53,558 nucleotides of DNA from Physcia stellaris (GCA_018902385.1 JABSSW010000086.1:1-53558), one strand, 5' to 3'; shown: positions 34,741 through 46,043, numbered from the stretch's first letter. The notes: generated by a model not told the origin, from the letters alone. Program-made: numbers and translations.

Positions 34741-37160
34741 ACAATTGTCGAAACAATCAAGCTTTCAAACGTCGACGAAATGCACTTTTGAAAGCATTTA
34801 TTCTATCATAATTCAATTCGACTAGATCTGCTCATGTGAAAATCGACGTTTCGATTATAGTAGCATGATTTCGACAACGCAATAAGTCATAAATAGCGTT
34901 CGATCACAATAATATCATCGAAATTTCAAAACAATCGTCAATCTGACGTTTTGCGACGATTTTTGCGAACAAATCGATCAACTCGAGTCTGCTAAATGAG
35001 AAAATCACAATTACGATGATTTTTCAAGTCATTTCGATGTGACTCAAGCAATAATGCAGAAGTCAAGTCATAATGAAATCATAAATTTTTCGAAAAATTT
35101 CTGACAATCGAAAAAAACATTTCGTGTTCGAGTGAGTTTCAATTCAAAAAAAAGATTATGTATTTTTCGAGTGATTTTCAAAAAGAAATTATAAATTTTT
35201 CGAAAAATTTTTGACAACGAGAAATTAGTTCTTCGAATGATCTCGTTCAAGCAAGCGAAAAAAACAGTTTTTCGAATGATTTTCTCAACGCTCTCGATTG
35301 TGCATCAGACGTGATCGTCGATGAATATAATAATACTGATAATGCGCGAATTCTCGAGTCTGATCAATGAATGATTGAACAAAAACATATTCACGAATCT
35401 GAAATAAAAAAAGACATTGACGACGACTTTCAAACTCATACATAAATAGATGATTTAATTCGCTCATTGTCGTAAATTTCATGTGCAATTGTGAAACAGA
35501 AATTAGTTACTTTTGATATGATCACGCTCGCATTGACGATAATAGACGAAATTGAAAATTTAGCATGCAATTGCTTTACGTGTCATTAAGTTTTAATAAG
35601 AAAAACGTCGACAATATAGACAATTTTTGATCGAGCATTTCGATGAAGACATCTTGAAATCAATACGGAAATATTGTAGATCGAACAGAAATTATAAAAA
35701 AAAACGTCGTCAATAAAGACAATTTCTGATCGAATTTCGATGTGAAACGCATCTGATCGAACGTTTTGATGAGAAACATCTCAAAACATATGTTGATTTA
35801 ATAAAGCAAACGAGCGAGATGATTCATTGAACATCGAACACGATTCGAGCATGCAAACACGATCGCAAATTGCGAGATATAAGTCATTGCAAACATCTCG
35901 ACAGAATTTGAGCATGTTCATAAAAGTCGAAGAACGCTACAAAGTCAAGAATTGCGAAATATGAGTCGTTTGTCAAGACATCTCGTCAGATATATTTTTA
36001 CATGTAATGCGACAAGAAATCGAAAGCGAGATATAAATCAATTGTCAAGACATTTCGTTCGAACTGAAACATACGAATAAAAATCATATTTTAACATGTG
36101 CGCAAAACTGCAAGATATAAATTGCTGTAAACATCTTGACATAATTTAAACATGCAAACATGAATCAAAGATTTGAATAATGAATCAGAAAATTGCGAGC
36201 AAGCATTTCATAAATTATACAATAAATTATCGTTTCAATTCAACGAACATTGACATGAGTTAATTTTACGTGAATTTCATAGCATACTATCGAAAAATAG
36301 AGCATGAATCATACATTCAAAAAACGACGATCATAAAAAATTTCGCATATAGCAGAATTTCATGACTTTTCTCGTCATGTAAAGCACAATAAATAAAACA
36401 ATCAATTACTTTTGCAAAATCGTTTTCAAAACATGCATAATTCATCGAGAATATCGTCGCTCGAGACTCTGTCGCAATTCTTTAAATTTCAAAATAAATC
36501 AAGTTTGCAAATTCGTTCGATTGCTGAATATGCATAAAAATTCAAAAATAATCAAACGATTGCAAAGACATCAAAAAAGTCGTCTTGCTTTCTGAAAAAA
36601 TTATAGTTAAAAGAAAAAAAAAAATTCGCTAAAATTTTTGCATCAGCTACAAAACATCGACATTGATAAAAAAACACTCATAAATATAATCAAGTCGCGA
36701 ACAAGTCGTGCAACAAATTCAAATCAAATCATATAACGAAAAAGTATTTGAAAATCAACAACACGACAGTACAGTTTTTTTGATGATACAATCGACTCGA
36801 AAACAATCTAATATCATGACGTGTTCGATGTCGAGCGCTTTTCGCAAATATAATTCATTTGACAAATCAATTGATTTGAATAATCATGTCAATATCGCGA
36901 CACGATAAACGTTTTATAGTTTCGAATAAATGATCAAATTATGATCAAATCATACAACGAAACGTATTTGATAGTCGATATCGCAACGTTCATACGTGCG
37001 ATTTTTTGATGATACAATTGACTCGAATAATCGTGCACGATTTCATGTCACTAATTTTGTGTTGCTTATTGTCTAGAATTTACGACGCATGAAAGACTGA
37101 ATCGTGTCAAAAACATTTTCAAAAATTATTGTTCGATCTGACTGAGCGCTGAGTATCGTG
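34741..37160 (+). pseudogene. G pol remnant, rearranged
   Basis: Patchy homology to A Pol. AFKRRRNALLKAFIL near 34770-34815 corresponds to A RNase H FKRLRNAFLKTFIL. Linker sequence follows (35072-35290), with a duplicated ATAAATTTTTCGAAAAATTT(C/T)TGACAA unit at 35083 and 35190. The integrase zinc region is expanded to four units (35869-36180). An 85-bp stretch is duplicated at 36723 and 36947 (AAATCATA(T/C)AACGAAA...TTTGATGATACAATxGACTCGAA). The pol tail SCQKHFQKLL equivalent is at about 37105-37135. Frames are broken throughout. Confidence 0.75.
35869..36180 (+). repeat. Four-unit tandem repeat in the G integrase zinc region
   Basis: Four diverged units of about 72-88 bp, starting near 35870, 35951, 36023 and 36108. 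Each has (T)GCGAGATATAA(A/G)T-like sequence, then TTGTCAAGACATCTCG(T/A)CAG-like sequence, then ACATG. Element A has a single equivalent at about 3285-3345. The expansion happened in the G lineage. Confidence 0.65.
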
Positions 37161-37527
37161 ATAAAATAAAAATAGAAAATCGAAAAGATTTTCGAAATTT
37201 GATGTATTCAATGCGATCGCGATTATTTCATCAATAAAAAATCATACGTTGTTTTTGATATTCAAATCACTTTCGTCAACTCATCGACTTCGATATAGAA
37301 AACAGAAAAATAGAAAAGAAAATATTGACTCAAATTCAAATTTCATTGTCATCAATTAATTGTCAGTCATCAAACGAAAATTGTGAATTGTACGAAATCA
37401 AATTTTCGATCTTGAAAGCAACAAACAGTCGAGTCATCAAATCATGCTTTTTTTGAGTCATTCACGAAAATGATTTTCAGATTTTTAACGCAGATTGACT
37501 AGAAATCGAGAAAAATGATAAGATATT

Positions 37528-37612
37528 CGATGCGAAAATCACGATCACAGTGATTTTTCAAATTTCATAGAATATTCGATGCGAAGATCGCGATCATAAC
37601 GATTTTTCAAAT
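37528..37612 (+). repeat. Hairpin doublet in the G 3' untranslated region
   Basis: Two units TCGATGCGAA(A/G)ATC(A/G)CGATCA followed by GATTTTTCAAAT, period about 47-50 bp, matching 5049-5140 of A. A third, lone unit occurs at about 34996-35033. Between the doublet and the LTR lie two tandem CATATGAATACAG units (37630-37665). Confidence 0.7.
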
Positions 37613-37755
37613 CAGTTTCACGAATACAGTTCATGAATACAGCATATGAATACAGCATATGAACATCGACTCATACAATTCTAACAATTGATTTAACAGT
37701 TGATCGAATCGAGCATTGTCATCTCAAGAAATTTCGATGTTAAGAAGAAGACGCG

Positions 37756-38033
37756 TGTAAGAAATTCAAAGTTCAGATTTGCAAACAGTGCGAGTCGAAT
37801 CTCGTCAAAATTCGAAACATCAACTCATGAAACGATCAATTTCATCATATTAGTCACTCGACACTCATATCGCATATCGATTAGATATTCATGCGCAGAG
37901 ATTCAGAGATTCGTACAATTGAACAGACAAAACGAGTATATACTGCGTGATTTGCAAAACAATTAGTTCAGCAATTATTAGTCTAGTCATACTATTGTCT
38001 CTGCTATACATTTCTGATGTCATGTTTCTTACA
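37756..38033 (+). repeat. 3' LTR of element G
   Basis: Partner of 32084-32361; starts TGTAAGAAATTC and ends GTTTCTTACA, followed by TTATA. Confidence 0.95.
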
Positions 38034-38942
38034 TTATATTCGACATTTGATTGATCGCGATCGCGATAATCTATTTTCGACATGTCACGTTGTGATTGTC
38101 TATTTTCTCGTTGCTCGCGAATGTTTCTATTTTTGACATTGATCTCTCGTCGATCAATTTGTTCGAAAAACTGTTTGTTAATCAATTTTCATCATGAATG
38201 TTTTCGATCATTCAAATCTCGTAAAAAGTCACTCAATTTGATGTCATTGATAAATTTATTGACGTGTAGTTGAAAATCAACGTCGAACTCGTTTCAAATT
38301 TGTAATAGTTGATTGAATATTGACAATTCAATTGATTTGTTTAATCGAATTATTTTCTGCGCGTATTTTCTAAATTCACGTTTATGTTGTGCATTCGTCA
38401 TACTGTATAATTTTTTGACGAGTTTTTCATGATTTTAGTTGACGATTTTCGAAATTTCTTTACTAAATATTTTTTTCACTGATCTAGATTTTGATTTAGT
38501 AGCAAAAATTCTTTTTCATGTCGATAAAAAATGACGTATATCAATTCAAAGCGTCATTTTTTAAACATTGAAAAAAATTGCGACGTACGATGTTTTCGTT
38601 CTTTGTAACAACGAAATTTTTTGTTTTAACTATGAACAAATGAACGTCACGAAAGACGATGCTTTCGCTAATAAATTTCATAATTGCGTCGATAATTACA
38701 GATTTGTCGTCATGAAACGAGTCGAAAAAGTCTAGATGTTTCGACTGAAATTGACTATTGTCATTGTCATCATTGTCATTTTCAAATGAATCGAATGAAT
38801 CGAATGATTCAACTGATTTCTGCTGATCTCGTTGATTGATCTGTTGCATTTTTTGACGTATTTCTGCTCTAATATTCTCGATAGTTTGAATAACGACGAC
38901 ACTAACGACAATCGTGATAGTTGCTTGAAAAATTGAATTCAT
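38034..38942 (-). pseudogene. F gag N-terminal half
   Basis: The open minus frame 38942-38541 (133 codons) reads TIENIRAEIRQKMQQINQRD, an acidic SFDSFDSFENDNDDNDNSQF tract, FHDDKSVIIDAIMK and NIVRRNFFQCLKNDALN, the arrangement of a fungal gypsy gag. After a broken stretch (38540-38190) the frame 38185-38040 continues KQFFEQIDRREINVKNRNIR and ends SNVEY at the G insertion. Gag makes the virus-like particle; no zinc knuckle is seen because the gag C-terminal half lies left of G. Confidence 0.82.
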
Positions 38943-40357
38943 GAAAACAGCTATTGAGTTAAATTCTATGAATTGATCGTATATGATTTTCTCGACTGAC
39001 GTCTCGCGTGTAATAGTCGAATTGCTATCGATAAACAGATTATTGTTGATTTGTTGATTATCGATAATAAAACGATGATCTGAATCGATAATAAATGAAT
39101 AGTTTGAGACACGAGAAATTCTAACGTGAGTTTGATTTCGTTCGACTACGAGAATATCGTCTTCGTATCGAAATCGATTTTTTATACGTGAAACGATAAT
39201 TTGAAATACAACTGTTTTACGATTCGAAATGATTGAAATATCATTAAATGTCGAATTGTCGTCAGATGTTTCGATTTTTTGTCTAGATTGAAAACTTTGA
39301 TAGACAGATGTTTGTCTGTACTTTTCGATTTCTTTAAAGAATCGTGAAGCGATCGCTTTAAAGATAGCAATGTTGATAATTCATTCTGACGAATATTCTA
39401 GAAATTCGATTGACGTTATTTTGATTTCTCGAATTGTTGACGATTTTGCTGATCGAAAATTGATGTTTACAAAAATTATCACTGTCTGAATGATTTTTTT
39501 TGATAAAATTTTTGTCAACGAATGATTTGCTAACTTAAACTCATGAAGATGTCACGCAGTGACGACGATCTTTTTGCTTATCGATTGAGTTGAAATACGC
39601 GAGACTGAAATATCAAACGAAATCAATTTGATTGTCTAGTTAAAAATGTTTGTTATGTAATGACAAACTGATACATTACAATGATTTGTCAATTAGAGCA
39701 AATATTGCGTCAAACGATGACAACGAAATGCAATGAAATAAAAATAGCAAGAATAAATCAACAAAAAAAACGAGAAAATTTTCTGAAAAGAATGACGAGA
39801 CTTTTCGAAAAAACAGACGTTAAAAGAAACAAACGCTAAAATAAAAATATTCGAGCGACAAATTCGTTTGACGTGATTCGTCATTTAGCAAATTCGAAAA
39901 GAGTTGACACGATGAAAAGTCGCAAACTAAATAGAAATCGATTGTTGATTCGAAAACGAGATTGTCGATGTAAAGTTGTTTGAATTGAAATCTGCGAAAA
40001 ACTTTTGAATGACAGCTTTGTTGTTGATATTTGAATTGATTTTTTCGACTCAATTTGTTTCGAACTTCTCGACAACGAGATATTGAAATTGATAAACGCG
40101 CACGTTATGATTCGAGCGTTTTGTCAACTCATTCGACTGTGAATGACGTGTCGAATTCATGAGTAAATTGATTTTTCACGACAGTTAAATCGACGATTTA
40201 AAATTTTATGATTGACTATGATTTGTCAAACTGATGAAACTGCTGAAACAATACGTTTGATTGTTGACAAACTCGATTTGATGTAAAACGACGTATTCGA
40301 TCGACAATCAATGATGTCAAATACGTAATACAGATCGAATCTATGATGCTATCATTT
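38943..40357 (-). other. F 5' leader or upstream gag region
   Basis: About 1.4 kb between the gag core and the 5' LTR. Open minus frames of 60-80 codons (39370-39182, 39884-39693, 40053-39820) show no domain. The frame 39370-39182 (SLKRSLHDSLKKSKSTDKHL) may be the gag N-terminus. CT/AG are frequent, so this part is lightly mutated. Confidence 0.45.
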
Positions 40358-40478
40358 GCTAGAATAATCAGCTACTAAGAATCGATATCAATGAGTGTAA
40401 ATGAATTGAATTGCTAGTTAAAATAGAAATTTTGCTTAAGTACAGTTAGTCAGCTAGTCAATTTAGCGCGAGTTAGCA
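40358..40478 (-). repeat. 5' LTR of element F
   Basis: 121 bp, TGCTAGAATAATCAGCTACT to CGCGAGTTAGCA. Keeps more CT/AG than 24680-24806 (for example GCTAGTTAAAATAG here versus GTTAATTAAATAG there). The highly mutated IR-R starts within a few bases of its right end. Confidence 0.88.
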
Positions 40479-40484
40479 ATCATG

Positions 40485-42185
40485 TGTTCGTATCATTATT
40501 TGTTTAATTGTTTGTTTGACACGTTCGTGCGAATGCGAATTACATATCGAATATATCGATTACAATAATTATTTTCAGTGTTTTTTGTGAAAAAATTTGA
40601 AAAAATTTGAACGTGAATTATTGAACAAATGATCGCATTCGCATTGATTTAAAAATAAACGAAAAAACGTACAAAATAATATATGTTTTTTTGAAAAAAA
40701 TTTGATTAAAAATGAAATATTGAATGACAAATTTAATTATATCAATATCAAAAAAAATGCAATCGATTTTTATTACAATCAAAAAAAAATATTTTACAAT
40801 ATTCGAAAACGTCGATTTCGTATAAAAAAACATGTTTATTTCATTGAATTCAAAAAATCAACAACAATTGTAAAAAAAACGTATAAATTTAATATCATCA
40901 AAAAAATTTATGCAATAATAATTTTATTATAAAATTTTATTCATTCAATGTCGTTTTCGATATAATCACATTTTTTTTTTCGAAAAAAAAAATTGTTATA
41001 ACGAAATGTGTCGATCAAAAAACATAATTTTTTCAAATTTTTTTTTGAAAAAATCACGATAAAACATTTGAAATTTATAAATTTGTACAAATATTGAAAA
41101 AAAAATTGAAAATGAATTTTGAATTGAAATTCATATATTGCGAATTATATAAATGAAAAAATATTAAAAATCAACGATGCGATTTTTTTCGTTTTTGAAA
41201 AATCGCGATTTTCGAAATGTATTTTTATAAATTTTATTATTTGCAATTTTTTATTAAATTAAATCAAAATAAATTATCAATTCGAATCAAAAAAAACATT
41301 TTAATTTAACGATTTGTATTAAAAATTAACGTAACGAATTATAAAAACGATCGACGTACAATTTTTCAAAAAATTGATATTTTGCGATCAATTCGATTCA
41401 AAATATCAATTGCATTAACGTCAATATCGTTATACGAATTGTCGCAACAACGACGATTTTTTAATTATTCAATTTTTTTCGTTTTCAATTCATTTTTTAT
41501 TTTATTTTTTCATTTTTTGTTTTTAATTCGTTTTTCATTTTTATCATTATTCGTTTTTAATTTATTTTTCGTCAACAATTCATTTTTCATTTTCAATTCA
41601 TTTTTCAATTCATTTTTTTGTTTTTTTATTGTTTATTTTTTTTTCACAATTTGTTTCGTTTTTTTCGATTTATAAAAATCGAAAACGAAAATTGCAACAA
41701 AAAATATATTCAAATAAAATCAAAAAAATTAACAAAAATTGAAAATATAATTGAAAACAAATTGAATTTAATGCTAATTTGATTCGATATTAAACAATAT
41801 ATAATTTTTTGCAATTATGTCAATTGTGAAATTTTCGAAAATCGTATTCGAATATTGAAAATTTTTGCGATTGCACAATTCATAAATCGTATTCAAACAT
41901 TGTCGATATTTATTTTTGATATCATTCAATTATTGTTGAAATCATTAAACACGATCGAAAACAATTTATAAATATTCAAATCGATTCAAATGCGATCGAA
42001 ATACGACGTTAATTGATTTAATTTTATTTCGAATATTTTGTCATATTTCGAATTTTAATTTAACATTAAAAATAATCGTGTTGCGAAAATTTTGAATTGT
42101 CGCGATCAAATATTTGTGATGATTTGTCAATTTTCGCAATTGTGTTTTAAATTTTAAATATTTCGAAAAATATCGCAAAATACAA
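40485..42185 (-). repeat. Inverted-repeat arm IR-R, uninterrupted
   Basis: Inverted copy of the three IR-L blocks as one continuous 1.7-kb stretch. It preserves the empty site of E (near 41205-41215, one AAAAT) and of C (near 41445-41458, GTCGCAACAAC). An open plus frame 40702-40932 (76 codons; NAIDFYYNQKKIFYNIRKRR) matches the minus frame 24270-24085 in IR-L. 41463-41640 mirrors the low-complexity run of IR-L. Similarity ends near 42185, where IR-L is cut by element A. Confidence 0.9.
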
Positions 42186-45100
42186 ATTATAAAAAACAAC
42201 GATTGCGATAAATATCATTGACGTCGTTTCATTTATCGTTTATTAAAATTTTTGAATTCGAAATTTGAAAAAAAAATTATGTTAAAAAAATAAATATCAA
42301 TATAACGAAAAACGATATTTTATTTTTTTTGTCGATATTGATCGTCATAATCGAACATTTCGATCGCAAAAAAAATCATGTTTGATATAAATAATAATTT
42401 AATATATTTAAAATTGTTTTAACAATTTATTTAATTTCAATCGTACAATTTTGCAAAATACAAACAATCAAACGAAAAATAAACGACATGTTCGTATATT
42501 TAATAAAACACGTTAAAAATTAAATAAATTTAAATTTTCGCGAAACACGTTAAACAACAAAATAATTTAACGATCAAAACAAACAATCGTTATTTTAATC
42601 GACGACAAAAATTTTGTTTAATCAATTTCGTCAATTACAATTAAAAACGTTTCGCGTTAAATTGCATTGTTTTTTTTTTTTTTTTTTGTTTTTAATACAT
42701 ATTTGATGTCGTGTTGATTGTAACACATTTATTTTTCAATTTTTGTGTTTTTATATCAAAATTCAACATAATGTTTTCGATTCACGATTGATTCGATTGA
42801 TTAATTCAATAATTTCAAACAAATTAAATCGAATTAAAAACGCGAAAATCGACAATACGAAATTTCACGTACAATATTCACAAACGATATTCGAAATTGT
42901 TTTCTTTGCGATAATCAATGTTGCAATTAATTGTTCATGAATTAAATTATTCAATCAAATAATATTGTTAATTCAAAAACAAATTCGTTATTTGCACGTA
43001 TATAACAAAATATATTTAAATACAATCGCAAAAAAAAACGTACAAAAATCATTCAAAAAATGCAAAATTATTTCGAATAATTTCAAAAATATATCGAACG
43101 ACGAAATCGATACAAAAAACGACAACAACAATAAAAATTCAAAAAAAAAAACATGAATATTACATCAAAACGACGTTTAACAATTATTGTAAATCGAATT
43201 ATTCATGAATGATTCAACAACGTATTGAATCATTTACAATTTAAAATTTCGATATTAGATTCAACAACGTATTGAATCATTTACAATTTAAAATTTCGAT
43301 ATTAATTGATATTTTCAACATTTTTACATTAATTGTGAAAAAACAATCGACATCAAATCGAAACAAATCAAACGATTTCATTTTTTATCAAAAACAAACA
43401 ATCGAAAATATCGACGTGATATAAATCGACATTTTTTTCGACAAAATTTTTTGTTACATAAACGTTCGAAAAAAACATCGATTACACGATAATGTTAAAA
43501 AATTATTAAACAACGAAAAAACAAAAAAAATTTAATGATAAATATGCATATTTGATAAAACGAATTTTTTTTATTTTCAAACATCAATATTCAATAAATG
43601 TATCAAAATCAAATTAAACATTTGAACAAAATATAATTTCGATGCGATCAACGATTTTATTTTGAAAATATAAAAAAAATACAAACGAATGTTTGAACGC
43701 AACATAAAACGATATTCGAAAATTATAAATGTATTGCAAAATTTCGAAACGCGAATCGTAAAATTATTTACGTAAAAAATATGCAAATATTTTAACGTCA
43801 ACACAAATGTACGATTCAATCGATATTTTTCGATTTAATGCAATTTACAAAATCAAAATCATAATAATTTCGTATTATAAATTCGAAACAATTGTCAATT
43901 TTCAGTAATTGATTGCGAAATTGTTACACAATCATGTTTTTATTCGTTTTAATTACGAAAATTTTAAATCGAAAATAAATAAATGCGTGTCAATTATTAC
44001 AATAAAAATTAACAAATGTTGTGTAATTTATTTTATTTATTATTGACATTATAATCATCGCGATTTATGACATATTTTTCAAAAATTTCAAAAATGATTT
44101 CGATTTTCAAATATATATCAAAAAAATATTCAATAAATTTCGTTTTGTTATAATATTTTTTGTGATCACAATCATACATCATGCGATTAAAAAATATTTC
44201 GCAAATAATAAAAAAACAAACATGATATTCGAAAATTTAACGATGAAAAATATATTACGTGTCATTTCGATTTTTTATATTATTAACATGCAACAAACAA
44301 TTACGAATTTTACATATTAATTTGAAAAAATTTGAATTTTCGTGTTTAAAACGAAATTTGCAAATATTTTTAAAACAAAATCAAAAATCGAATCACAATC
44401 AACGCAAAAAACAATGAAATTTCAAGAATTATTTTATTAAAATGTAATTATTTCATCGAAACGATCAAAATTTTGCGAAACAATAAAAGAATTGTTTCAC
44501 GCGTTTTTACATCAAAAAATTTTTAAATTAATATCAATAATTCGAATATGATCGATAAATTCGTTAATCGAAAAATTAATGTCAATTATAACAATATTAT
44601 ATCATGTTTTTTGAAAAAAAAATTCGACACGATTTCGAATTTTCGTTTTGTTTTCAAATTTTTTACAAACAATGATCGCGTGACATCAATTGTCGAAAAT
44701 TCGAATATCGATTCATTAAAAACAAAAAAAACAACGAAAAATAAAAAAACGAATTCAATACGAAAACGAAACAATTGAAAAACGTGTCGAAAAATTGATA
44801 AATCGAATTCACATATGCGATGTCATTGTGTCTATTGTTCAATTATAAATAACAAAATATAGAAAACGCAAATTTTGAAATCGAATCGTCGAAAAAAATG
44901 AAATTTATTATTTTATTGAACAACAAAACGATCAAAAATGAACGTTTACGTACGATTTGAATTGACAAACATGATATAAAAAAATGAATATACAAAACGA
45001 AAAAATATTTAAATATATTTTGTATCGAAAATTTTGATTTATCAAAACGAATGAAAATTACAATTCAATGAAAAAAAATTGCAAATGAATTATAAAAAAC

Positions 45101-45859
45101 GTTTCGAAAAATCAATAACGATGCAAAAAAATGTGATTACGAAAACGATTTAATATATATTGAATACAAATTTTGCATTTCGTGTTTGATAAAAACAATC
45201 AATCAAAATTTAATTAATAATTTAACACGAATCGATAAATTCAATGATAAAAATGACGTTAATGATCATTTTAAAACAAAAATTTCAAAACAAACGCGAA
45301 ATGAAAAAAATAAAAAATATTTAATACGACAAAAACAAAACAAATTATCAATGATCAAAATGTGTAAAAAACAATTTGAATGTTTAAAATCAAAAAAACG
45401 AAATAAATAAAAAAATTATTAAAAACAAAAATGATTTTTTCATTACATGATGAACACGAACAACAATTAACAAAACAAAAATAACATCAATCAAAAAATA
45501 TGCGAAAAAAAATGAAATTATTTGATGCGTTTTGAAACATTTTGAAACAATTCAATATTTTAAATGTAAATTTTGAATCAACAATGAATAATTTGAAACA
45601 AATTTCAATTGTTTAAAATTTGTTTTTGACGAAACGTTGTTAATTTGAAACAATGAAAAACAATAATTTTGATTATTTGATTAAACAATTCGAAACAAAT
45701 TTTAAACGTCAAAATTAATCGAACATTTTTTTCGACGTATGTAATTTGATGATTGTTTCGATATACGAATGATATTGAATTATTATCATTATATTGATTA
45801 TCATTTTAATGCAAAACAACATTTTTCAAAAAAAAAAAATCATGACAAATATCATCTGA
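42186..45859. other. Unassigned AT-rich stretch
   Basis: No recognisable gene or element ends. Short plus frames occur at 42743-42940, 42965-43156, 44548-44778 and 45186-45410, all Lys/Asn/Ile-rich without a domain; CT/AG/CC/GG are almost absent, as in the oldest elements. A 20-base T-run lies near 42670. Because IR-L is interrupted by A at 5507, the part next to 42185 may continue the inverted duplication with DNA left of the window. Contains the 47-bp tandem duplication listed separately. Confidence 0.6.
43211..43304. repeat. Perfect 47-bp tandem duplication
   Basis: Two adjacent identical 47-bp units (43211-43257, 43258-43304). Each begins with an interrupted palindrome GATTCAA-CAACGTA-TTGAATC. 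The lack of any difference in such a decayed region means that the duplication is recent or recently homogenised. Confidence 0.95.
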
Positions 45860-46043
45860 TGTAAAATGTCATGCAATGATATAAATAAACAACAGAATTT
45901 TAAATTGCAAAACTAATTATGAAAATTTGACAAATTATATGTAAATGATTTGATTATAAACGAAATTCGAATCGCAAATTTCGTTGTGATAAAATAAAAA
46001 TTCAAACATTTTTCAAAATTTAACACATAATACGTTCGTCACA
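45860..46043 (-). repeat. 3' LTR of element D
   Basis: Begins TGTAAAATGTCATGCAATGA, ends TACGTTCGTCACA. Differs from 48250-48433 at only a few sites, nearly all C/T or G/A. Confidence 0.93.

Larger units (their letters stand above)
32084..38033 (+). mobile_element. Element G: internally deleted A-family retrotransposon, inserted in F gag
   Basis: LTRs of 278 bp each (32084-32361, 37756-38033) start TGTAAGAAA and end CTTTACA/CTTACA. Target duplication is TCATA (32079-32083) versus TTATA (38034-38038). Internal sequence on the plus strand aligns in patches with A: RNase H start (A 2221, G 34786), linker (A 2683, G about 34950), integrase zinc region (A 3255, G about 35850), pol tail (A 4627, G 37080) and 3' hairpins. 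I find no RT palm, so G is probably a non-autonomous deletion derivative. It is the least mutated part of the window: the only CC/GG dinucleotides I found (32386, 34291, 35663) are here, and CT/AG are common. Many short internal duplications. Confidence 0.93.
24680..40478 (-). mobile_element. Element F: Ty3/gypsy retrotransposon of a second lineage, hosting G
   Basis: Read on the minus strand between short LTRs 24680-24806 and 40358-40478 (TGCTAG...TAGCA ends). From the right: leader, gag N-terminal half (38942-38034), element G, gag C-terminal half (32083-31637), C2H2 finger (31573-31262), protease (31231-30503), RT (30484-29441), RNase H (29440-28600), integrase (28589-27180), and a 3' region with amino-acid repeats. 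Without G it is about 9.8 kb. Its RT (VINxRELN, NCVDFFHQW, YVDD) is distinct from A-C. Next to the 5' LTR the minus strand reads AATGATAGCATCATAGATTCG, a possible tRNA-primer site, low confidence. No target duplication: left flank AAATC, right flank ATCAT. Hypermutation is lighter than elsewhere, except left of about 27.7 kb. Confidence 0.88.

Noticed and set aside
35869-36180. CRISPR-like array
   Set aside because: Units are diverged and adjacent, with no constant repeat and variable spacer pattern, and they derive from integrase sequence.
40334-40360. tRNA-like sequence next to the F 5' LTR
   Set aside because: GATTCGAT recalls a T-arm, but no cloverleaf can be formed; at most it is a primer-binding site complementary to a tRNA end, with poor fit.
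42186-45859. Host gene with introns
   Set aside because: No splice-site pattern, no domain, and the same absence of CC/GG/CT/AG as in dead elements.
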